Assembly (NCBI GenBank): GCA_019915015.1
Contig: JAHBBC010000035.1
Span: forward strand, 124,001-188,000
DNA length: 64,000 nt
Source: Auriscalpium vulgare
Taxonomy: Eukaryota; Basidiomycota; Agaricomycetes; Russulales; Auriscalpiaceae
Reading direction: 5' to 3'
The stretch's first letter is position 1. Every line of letters begins with the position of its first letter. The notes beneath the pieces were generated by a model, which saw only the letters and a list, made by a program, of their open reading frames with translations, had not been told where the DNA came from and did not search any database. Positions 55,702 to 64,000 of the stretch are shown here, piece by piece. The position numbers and the translations under genes were made by a program.

Positions 55702-55790
55702 CTAAGCAGCGCCGGCCATGTCCCCCTCCGCTACCGCCTCGTCGTCCGACACGTCCATCACCTGGATGGCGAGGCCCATGGAACCACATC
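55702..55790 (-). pseudogene. C-terminal tail of an antisense gene A homologue, element IV
   Basis: Minus frame reading QVMDVSDDEAVAEGDMAGAA and stop, 257 bp beyond the pol stop. Cut on the right by AT-rich repeat DNA near 55800. Acidic and in the same place as the tail of gene A in element II. Confidence 0.35.
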
Positions 55791-55799
55791 TGGGAAACC

Positions 55800-57140
55800 A
55801 TCCCCCCCTAATTTAGGGCTAAGTAGTACTAATTAGTGCTAATTAACCCAATGTCACCTTATTGTTAGGGTTACCTTAGCCCCCCCATAATTGTTGTACC
55901 AATTACTACTAATTAGTACTAACCTACACCTAAGAGTTGCTAAATCACACCAGGCTGTTTAGGTTGCCAGCCAGCTAATTAGGACTAATTATTGGTAACC
56001 ACATGGCATATCATTAGGCATAATCATTAGGCATAATTAGTGAACATAGTGGGCATATGCATGCAATTACGATTACTCTTAATCGTTTCTTTCTTCAACC
56101 AAGTCAGGCCAAAACGTGAACACATTATAAGTCGCTTTAGGAAATAGATCCCACGGTCAAGTCGCGTCGTCCCAACTGCCTTTTTCAGTAATTCTTAGCT
56201 AAGCAGGTCCTGCCGCACCTTGCAGGATCCTCACACTTCAACTATAGCACTAGCATGGTTCTCATTACGAGTACTCTTAATTATGATTCCTCCTAATCAT
56301 TTATTTCCTCCATCAGTCAGGCGAAATGCATGCATTAGAAAGAATGCTCTAGGAGATATGTCCCAAAGCTTGGACTAAAGTCAAGTCGTGTCGTCCCATC
56401 TGCCTAATTCTGTAATTCTTAGCTAAGTAGCTCCTGCCTGCCCTGTGATTTACACACCTTTGCACCGCAAAAGACACTCGTGTCTGCGAGTATTTTGCAT
56501 TTTCCAAGCTAATTAGCATTGATATACACATGATACCAATTGTTCTCAGGTCAGAAGAGAAGGCCTTCTAACTTCCCTTTTTGGTAACATGTTCCCACGG
56601 GGTGACAATAGTGAGGTTGGCAATTGGGAGGGCTCTAGTTGCTAACTACCATGCATTATATATTCCAGAAGTGTTGAGAGGATGTTGATCATGTGAATAG
56701 CCAATGATATAATTCCTCAACAAGCGTGGGAAAATGACGCAGTTGAATCAGGCAGACTGGGATTTTTGCCGGTCAATGAGTCATTGCTTACTAATCCCGG
56801 GGATAAAGTACCCGGTTACCCGGTGATTGAGCAATTTTTAGCTAAGTAGCTCCTGCCCAATGTTTTTCAACACCTTCTCACTTCCAAAGACACTCATGTC
56901 TGCAAGTATTTTGTGTTTTGCAAGCTAACCAGCAACAATATGAACATGTTTTCAATTGTTCTCGAGTCAGCAAAAAATACTGCACGATTTCCATTTTAGG
57001 TAATATTTTCCCACGGGTAGGCCAAACACGCACCATGACGCATCAACCGGCACTTTCAACTGTGTGCAGGTTTAAACGCGTCATGGTGCACAAACCCGGC
57101 TACTACAATACCCGGGCTGAATAATTATATTATTAAAAAG
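55800..57140. repeat. AT-rich dispersed repeats
   Basis: Includes TACTAATTAGTACTAA-type palindromes (55830-55960). ACTCTTAATCGTTT / AGTCAAGTCGYGTCGTCCC blocks occur twice (56071-56190, 56270-56400). CTTAGCTAAG-AG-TCCTGCC blocks occur near 56195, 56418 and 56838. The stretches 56418-56600 and 56838-57015 are diverged direct repeats sharing AAAGACACTC-TGTCTGC-AGTATTTTG. No gene seen. Confidence 0.55.
57031..57092. repeat. Inverted repeat GCACCATGACGC
   Basis: GCACCATGACGC is followed ~35 bases later by its reverse complement GCGTCATGGTGC. Probably a transposon end or structured DNA; no gene. Confidence 0.6.
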
Positions 57141-57220
57141 TCGCACAGAGGGAGAATTGAACCTACAACCTCTTGGTTCTTTATATCAACCAATAGTATT
57201 GACCACTACACTACAAGGCC
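57141..57220 (-). tRNA. tRNA-like sequence (degenerate or SINE-type)
   Basis: On the minus strand it starts GGCCTTGTAGTGTAGTGG, matching a pol III A box, and has GGTTCAATTCT, close to the B box consensus. TTTTT follows directly, as a pol III terminator would. The acceptor and T stems do not pair well and the anticodon arm has an oversized loop, so it is more likely a tRNA-derived repeat or pseudogene than a working tRNA. No anticodon is assigned. Confidence 0.35.
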
Positions 57221-57420
57221 ATTTAGCTTTGTAGGATATGTACAGTACTTGTTGACCTTCTATCTTCTCCTGCCCTACAAGACAGTTTGCTCTTTGCATC
57301 AATTTCTTTCCCCTTCTTTGGTACTTTGGGAAAAGATATATATATATAAAGCTACAATTATTGTGATTTGCAAAATGGATGTGATTTGCAAAATGGATGA
57401 GATTCACTGAAAAAAAGAGT

Positions 57421-57885
57421 TCAGAGGTCTTCGACCCGTGGGCTGTGGCGCCACCAGGTGCCGTGGCTTCGCTCTTGACTCCAACACTTACACATCACCG
57501 CTGCTTCCCACAACATGTGACGTGTTGTCGCTGTCGTGCTGACGTGCCATGAGACATCGACAATATGTATCTCAGCTTCTACTGCACCTGTGGAGGTGGT
57601 TCTGGGCTCAATCGAGATAGTGATGTATACTATCATGACTGATTCACATATACATGCAATTCTATGGTGCTACTGTGGATAGAAATTACATACATGTGAA
57701 AATGAAATACAACTCTTTTGCCGTGAAATACAGCATCAGATAAACTCTTGGGCATCTTAGGAATACATGACATCCAAGCCCTTGATTGAGCCTGGAACCG
57801 CCTCCATAGGCGTAGTGGAAGCCAAGATAGACATTGTCGATGTCGTGTGGCACGTCAGCACAACGGTGACGGCACTGATACACAT
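57421..57885. repeat. Diverged inverted repeat (~100-bp arms)
   Basis: The reverse complement of ~57530-57625 and the forward strand of ~57780-57865 share TTGAGCC, GAACC-CCTCCA, AGTRGAAGC and ATTGTCGATGTC, then TGGCACGTCAGCAC. The right arm leads into the dispersed repeat at 57886. Confidence 0.6.
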
Positions 57886-58490
57886 CGCTCCATGCTGCGA
57901 GGCGATCATTACAGAATTTTCGCACTTTCATCAAGTCGACAGACACACAATTCTGAAGATCGCAGCATCGCACAGCAGTGCTCCGACCACCTGATTAGTT
58001 CTTCCAACCGCTCGCAAGATTGGAGTCTTGCAGAGCAGTCACGCAATTGGAATCATACCTTGAACACCACACTCGCGCCAGCGACGCTGTCGCACGCAGC
58101 ACACACAGTCATCCGACCACTTGCTCGTTGTTCCAACTGCCACCACGTGACCTCGAGCACAGCACCTCCCACAGCTGTCACAATGCGTCGGAATTCCATC
58201 AGACATGTTTACTGTTGAGATTGGCATCAGAATGTATGCACGATGCCACTCCAGTCACTGTGACATCTGTATTCCTCTGCAGTCGCACTATTGTCCTCTG
58301 ACCATTGTTCACCTCAGTTCTTGTACTCACACTGCATCGTTCTGATCCCGATTGTTTTGTATTTTTATCAGCGTCCCGATTATTGCCTCAGGATTCTGAC
58401 CACCATTCCGGAGCATTCTTACCGGAAGAATAATCACAACGTCACAACATTGCAACACTCACCTCCGACCACCTAGTGCATCGGAGCATG
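57886..58490. repeat. Dispersed repeat, copy 2
   Basis: Homologue of 36096-36790, more degraded. Confidence 0.65.
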
Positions 58491-58799
58491 CAGGATGTTG
58501 AGCTACCACCCAGTGATAGAGACAATCCCCAAGCCTAGACTGTCAGCAATTTTGCTTGGGTATATTTAATGGCCAAGCCCCTCTCCCCCCTGCCCCCTAA
58601 ATGATTAAGAGTAATTGTACTGCCATGCTTGCACTGGCCATTTCCCACCAAGTAAATACAGACAGCACGGACATGTATAGTATCATACTACCAATGCCTC
58701 GGAGCTGGCCACATCCGAGAAAGTAGAGTCTGTTAAACTAAAGCCAATAAATCACAATAGACACTTACTACTAGAGGGGCGGGGTGACGACGCCAGAGA
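58491..58799. other. No gene; fragment of the nested-insertion family
   Basis: Reverse complement of ~58605-58655 matches the left end of the insertion at 48426 (TTTACTTGG, GCAAGCATGGCAGTACAATT). Otherwise nothing recognised. Confidence 0.45.
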
Positions 58800-61700
58800 T
58801 CAAGCACGACGACGGAACTTCAGCGATGAGCCCATGGACGCGAAGTCCACCGCTGCGCTCGCGACACCTGCGACCTGGACCGCTGGATCTTCAGCGCCTT
58901 CAGGCAAAAGTAAGCCTCTAGATTCAGCCAGAGGTCAGTGTCATGAATGTCTGCCAGTGATCTCACACTGTGACAAGGCTCGCACACACACCTGACAGCC
59001 AGGTAAATATAGGCCATCGTGTTGTGATAGCCCGTCGGGTTCTCCTCTCGTGCTCTTGCCAAAGTTGCATTGAGATCTTCGTATACTGCGGCGATGCTGT
59101 CACCTGAGACGCTGTCCTTGCTAAACATGCCTAGCTGCCACTGCTTGAGCACGGACCACACCTGGAGAATCAAGTCAAAGATAGATAATACGGGTTGCCA
59201 GCTGACTTACAAGGGCCGCAACGTATGCAATCATGGCGGGAGGGAGCTCCGGGTCACCCTGCTGCGGGTCAGAGTCCGAGTGGTACAAGTCGTCCGCGTC
59301 TTCGACATCAACTCGAAACACGTCGTCAGGGAATGTGTGGAGAGCCTTCGGCCCAAAGAAAATGGAGGAGAGGGCCTCGATGATGATGGGATGACAGAAT
59401 GGTTCGCCCTTTGAGAGTCGTCCAGTCTGCCTGTGGAATCAGCAAATATACTAGTAGAAGGCATGCACACTGAGCACAACGCACCTTCACATCCTTTGGC
59501 AAAATGAACAGGTAATTTGGCTTCGTCGTGATCTTCGCGACAAGCGCTGCGCGTTGATCTGCTGTGTCCGAGGGTAACAGACCATACCTCTCGCTGATAG
59601 GCAGCATCGACACCCGGGCCTTCATGACGCTTCGTATATTGTTTAAGCGTTCCTTCACCTACAAAATCAGAACCATCAGCATGACGCAACAGGACATGCA
59701 AGCCTGAGCGTCTTACGACTTCGCTGAGTGCATCAATGTACGACCTGTCCGCGGACATTCGACGGACCATCTCGCCGTCGTCGAGATCCTGCCCAGCCCT
59801 GATGAGGGCAGACCGCGCGAGTTCATAACAATAGGGCCCTGCTGGAATGGGGTGCTTCCAGAACATTTCTTGAGGTAGGCTCTTTGTGCACGCCTGCGTC
59901 AGGACCTTCTTGACTCGAGGCTGCTGTTTCGAATGACCGGCGAAGGTTTGCTCGTCTTCAAATACCAGGTCGAGCTCACGCGACCACGCGCCCCTCTCGC
60001 CTTGGAGCGGGGGCGCGGGGCCCTGAGAGTTGTCGTCGGGCTGCTGAGGGACGTGGTTGTTATGCAATGTGCGCCAGAGGATAGCATACGCAGCCTACCG
60101 TGTCCAAGGGTATGGCATCAGTGCCGTCTTGCCCCGCACCTATACAACGTAAGTCGCTACCTAGCTCGCTGACGGGAGGCGCGAACCTACCTGGGCCGCG
60201 CCCCGGTGCTCCTGTTACTAGGCTCATTCGAGCGGACTCGCGCTGCACGTCTTCCCTGTCAGCAACAGGCTGCGGTCCCGACGACACGGACCATGCGCTG
60301 GGTGACTGCTCCCGAGAAAGCGCCGGTGTCGCTGGCGGTTCTGGGAGGTAGTACAGTCACTGTCTTTGCAGAAAAACGACGGAGGTGAGACACACCTGTG
60401 GTGGCCGGCGTCGCACGCCCCGACGTCGCCTTCGAACCACTTCTCTGGCTTGACTTTGCGCTCGCGCTTGCCCCCGCTTTGCTCGAGGTCTTCGCCGTGG
60501 CCGTCTTCCTTACATTGGCGTTCTTCGGCACGGGCAGTGCGGGGACGCTGCTCGTCGCTGGCGCGCCAGCAACGTGTTTGGTGGCCATCGCCGCGGGTTG
60601 CGCATGACCGCTTGTTGCTGAGGCGCCAACTGCGTGCTTGCTCGACGTTGATGTGGCCCGCAGCGGCGCTTGCACTTGAACCGTCGCTGACGCACCCTGA
60701 GTGTCCTTTCCTAATGCCGATGTGCTGCGTGCCTGGGCGTTGGCCTGCGCTGGCGCTCCCGCAACTGCCTTGCTCACTGCGGAGGATGACGTGGCCTTCT
60801 TCTTGCTTGCACCCCCGCCATTCCTGGCCGCCTTACCTGGTGCGTTGCATGACCAAGTCAGTCGCTAGTCGGCTAACAATAAGCAAACTCACCAGACGAT
60901 GGCCCAGTCCCTTTCCTGGCCGCCTTAACTGGTACGTCGCATGACCAAGTCAGTCGCTAGACAGGTAACAACAAGCCAACTTACCAGATGATGGCTCGGT
61001 CGCTTTGGTATCACCCTTCCCAGGCGCCGGCTCCCGATGAGGAGTCTTGCCTTTCTTCACATGACGCGCCCTCGTGTCATCCTCGGACGCCGTGTCTGAG
61101 TCGAGCACGACATTGTGCAGGCGGTTGTGGCCGCGCTTCTGTCTGGCAGTGAGGGTGCTCTCGGGCTCGTCATCCGCTTCGTTTGCAGGGTCCTCGCCTA
61201 CTGACATAGAGCGCCTTGATGCAGGCGGTGGGGATGCCTCGACGAACTCAGGGATCTGCACCCAAATACGACGGTAAGCGTTGAGCCCAGGAGAGACAGG
61301 ACCAGACTCACCGCTACTTGAAAACGCGCCGCAGCCGCCTTGCCCATTTTGCGCCCGCGCGTAGCACCTCCCGCTTCTTCGCCATCTGCTCCGCCCTCTT
61401 GCTCCGCTGGATTGCCCTGGAGGTCGAAGTCTTCGTCTCCTTCAATACCCGCCCCTTCGCTGTCCTCTTCGTCCGAGCCAGACGCGTCCTCGTCAGCGCT
61501 GCCCGAGTGCGCACCGGGGGCGATCAAGTCTGCGTCAACCGCGTCAGCAGCGCGGCCACAATGGTAAGAGCTGTGGCAGACTTACCGGGCTCTTGCTCGT
61601 CCTCTGCGCCATCCACCCGCCCATCGGAGTCTGCGTACAGCCTCGCAACGCCGGCGTCGTCGCCTTCAACCTTGAACAGAATCAAGTGAGTACAAGGCCG

Positions 61701-62120
61701 TCATTGGCGCCTTCGAGAAGCACCTGATTGCCTTTTTTCGTCTTCTTAGTCACCTGCTCATGTCGAGCGCTTCCTGTGTTGGCACGCTTGCGCGCTGCCT
61801 TCTTGACCGTTGACTTCATCACGACGTCGTCTTGCTGGAGGTCTAGGGAGCGAGGTGAGTCTACTGAAAATTTTTACTAGGCCCTGGAGACGCTAATGGA
61901 GACTCTCACCGTCCACTTCCACGTCCATCAGCTCCACTTCGCCCGTGCTGGCCCTCTGCGAGCGGCGCATAGTCCTGGCGGCGGCGGTTGGTTTGCTCGT
62001 GCGGGTAGTTGGCTGGTCGCCCGCTGCCTGTCTGGCCACTGCCCCGCGTGTCACGCGGCCTTCTCGGGGTGGCGCGGGCGAAGATTCTGCAGGGTTCTTG
62101 CCCTTTTTGCGTGCGGACAT
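58800..62120 (-). CDS. DUF6532-type protein with long disordered N-terminus
   Basis: Starts MSARKKGKNPAESS at 62120 and has at least 12 exons with introns of ~50-85 nt, all GT-AG. The N-terminal half is low-complexity: basic start, then acidic (SGSADEDASGSDEEDSEG), then Ala/Ser/Thr-rich. The conserved C-terminal domain is spread over exons 59717-60043, 59486-59658, 59211-59430, 58992-59161 and 58800-58917, with VKERLNNIRSVMKARVSMLP, PNYLFILP, FCHPIIIEALSSIFFGP, PPAMIAYVAALVWSVLKQWQ and NPTGYHNTMAYIYLAVR. This is the pattern I know as DUF6532, expanded in agaricomycetes and of unknown function. Small exons near 60100-60200 and 60850-60950 are less certain. No obvious break seen. Confidence 0.72.
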
Positions 62121-62323
62121 GGGGCGTTGACGTTGGGATGCTGCTCAGGCTGCGGCGCAGGTAGGGGTGGAGGGGTGAGCGATGAAGGGAGGTCTTGTTG
62201 GCAAGGCCCATCGAAATTTGTAAGTTCAACTCCGCGCCTGATTTAGGATGGACTCAGAGGCTGACGCCGCGTGCGCAGTCCTAATTCTCCGCGCTATCAC
62301 ATACATAGTCAACACTCTGCGCT

Positions 62324-64000
62324 ATGTCCAAGAATTTTCGATGCGCTGGCTGTCTAGCGTCCTTCTCAAGCTCGGGCCTGGCCAAGCATCAGGCCATGAC
62401 CCCCAACCCAAAGTGCCGCTCGCAGCAGCGGCAGCAGCCCTTCACAGCTCTCCGACTCGACCCCCGCCGCGCCCACCCGACGCCCAGTACCTCCGGCCCG
62501 CGACCTGCATCTCCCCAGGCGCAACTCACATCTTCTCCCATCGACGTTGATAGTGATGAAGACGAGGAGCTACCATCCGCACAGGCGGGGTATGCAGGGC
62601 GCACTCCGTCGCCGATCGCACTGGACAGCGACGACCACGACGCCGCCAACCCGGACCATCCACCAGCAGGCACGGGGCACTACTTCGCAGGCAATTTCTT
62701 CGGCGAAGACTACGATGCGGACGACTTCAACTGGGCTCACGACTCAGACGAAGACTCCAACGATGAAGCGCGCGCGTCTGGGTCACCAGAGCGGAGGCTG
62801 AGCGCCGACCCCGACTCCGATGTGGACGACGACGATGACGATCGTCCAGCGGAGTGGCTAGAGGAAGAACATGTGCCAGAGCTTGCGCACGAGCCTCCCT
62901 CCTCACCCATTGCCCCATCGTCCCCACGCGGTCGCTCTTCATCTCCGAATGCGCCTGACGACAACGGACCGCCCCCACCCGAGCCCCTGGTTGCACCGAC
63001 TCATGCAGGTGCCGACTCTGACTGGGAAGACACCTTCGTTGTTGATTTTGATGGCGCAGCGGGCGCTCGGATGGCGGCGGCAGACCCGGATGGATTCGCA
63101 AAGTACACGGCGAGCATCGCAGCGGCCAATGACCCCAACAACCCATATCACCCATTCCCATCCAAACTCGCTTGGGAGCTGGCAAAATGGGCCAAATCCC
63201 GCGGGCCCACGTCGACGGCGCTAACGGACCTTCTGTCAATAGACGAGGTAAGCGCTGCTCGTTTCAGACAGATAGGAAAACCTGACACTTGCCTCCACGG
63301 CTAGGTCATTGATCGCCTTGCGCTTCCCTTCAAGAACGCGAACGAGCTTAATACAATTATCGACACGCACCTTCCCAAGCGCCCCACGTTCACTCGAGAC
63401 AAGATTGCCGTCGCAGGAGAGGAATACGAGTTCTATTACCGGGATCCCTTGGAGTGTATCAAGGCTCTCTATAGCGACCCCGAATTCGCGCCGCACCTGG
63501 CCTTCAAACCCGAGCGACACTATACAAGTGGGGAGAATGGGGCGCCGCGCGTATACAGCCAGATGCACACAGGCAAATGGTGGTGGAGAGTCCAGGTGCG
63601 TGCCCCGCAATGTTTCGTCTTGTCGCAATTGAGTTAACGGGCCTTGAACGTTTGCTAGGCGGCGCTTGAGAAGATTCAGCCGGGCGCCACAGTAGTCCCA
63701 TTGATCGTGGCGACAGACAAGACTCAAGTGACGCTTTTCCGAAACAAGGCAGCGTACCCAATCTACCTGACCATCGGCAACATCCCCAAAGAAATCCGCC
63801 GCAAACCATCCCGTCGCGCCCAAGTCCTGCTCGGTTATCTCCCCACTGCCCGGCTCATGCACATCAAAAGCCAGCCTACGCGCACACGGGCCCTCGCCAA
63901 CGTATTCCATGCATGCATGAGGAAGATTATGACGCCTATCAAGGAGCCAGGCCTGTACGGCGTCCCCATGGCCAGCGGCGACGGCGTGGTCCGTCGCTGC
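62324..64000 (+). CDS. Plavaka-type transposase, 5' part (runs off the window)
   Basis: Exon 1 (62324-63247) starts MSKNFRCAGCLASFSSSGLA, a C2H2-like finger start with KH and a later C, followed by a long acidic Ser/Pro-rich region and HPFPSKLAWELAKWAKSRGP. Introns of 57 nt (63248-63304) and 63 nt (63596-63658), both GT-AG and phase 0, give VIDRLALPFKNANELNTIID, FYYRDPLECIKALYSDPEFA, MHTGKWWW, then PGATVVPLIVATDKTQVTLF and YPIYLTIGNIPKEIRRKPSR, then MASGDGVVRRC at the window edge. These blocks are characteristic of Plavaka (CACTA-like) transposases of agaricomycetes. The frame is intact as far as visible. It is divergent from the DUF6532 gene, with 203 bp between starts. Confidence 0.85.

Noticed and set aside
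55800..55880. TTAGGG motifs suggesting a telomere remnant
   Set aside because: Only isolated copies, not tandem; they are part of TACTAATTAG-type repeats.

Overview
The window looks like a transposon-rich block of a basidiomycete genome, most likely Agaricomycetes. The evidence is Plavaka and KDZ transposases, a DUF6532 gene, many GT-AG introns of about 50-60 nt, and Ty3/Gypsy elements of a type I associate with agaricomycetes. No rRNA, CRISPR or bacterial-style operon was seen. Family names come from recognised motifs, since no database search could be run.

Layout. 1-1451: three identical 469-bp tandem units plus a 44-bp stub, abutting a truncated minus-strand Gypsy element (element I, to 4503 and beyond). 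The LTR of element I is split by a 1.73-kb foldback transposon with ~590-bp terminal inverted repeats (4639-6372). 7.8-12.1 kb: degraded accessory sequence with one lineage-specific ORF (7983-8762), MVD-type repeats and a small spliced gene cut by a solo LTR (12146-~13563). 14060-28578: element II, a 14.5-kb LTR retrotransposon with LTRs of equal length that look identical and a 4-bp target duplication. 28.6-31.0 kb: small spliced genes, one with two RNase H1/viroplasmin-like hybrid-binding domains. 31.2-34.9 kb: a KDZ transposase relic facing an internally deleted Copia element. 34.9-38.5 kb: spliced host-like genes, one with a UIM-like motif, and a second Copia LTR. 38549-46660: Gypsy element III (frameshifted). 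46661-50025: a larger copy of the foldback element carrying its own insertion. 50026-55.8 kb: Gypsy element IV, missing its 5' end. 55.8-58.5 kb: AT-rich repeats. 58.8-62.1 kb: a DUF6532 gene. 62324 to the end: the 5' part of a Plavaka transposase.

Main result. Element II is unusual. Downstream of gag and pol it carries three genes on the antisense strand (A, B, C). All three have typical spliceosomal introns on that strand, so splicing of the sense genomic RNA would not remove them. B and C look like tandem paralogues: each has a first exon of exactly 49 codons, a phase-0 intron after a matching R-E-x-W-G motif, and a stem-loop plus purine tract about 125-155 bp upstream. The same stem-loop/purine module also follows pol in elements II, III and IV, and the acidic C-terminal tail of an A-like antisense ORF is seen at the same place in III and IV. 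This suggests a Gypsy lineage with antisense cargo genes. pol of element II is broken by a stop and a ~157-bp inversion although the LTRs look identical, so it may have been moved in trans.
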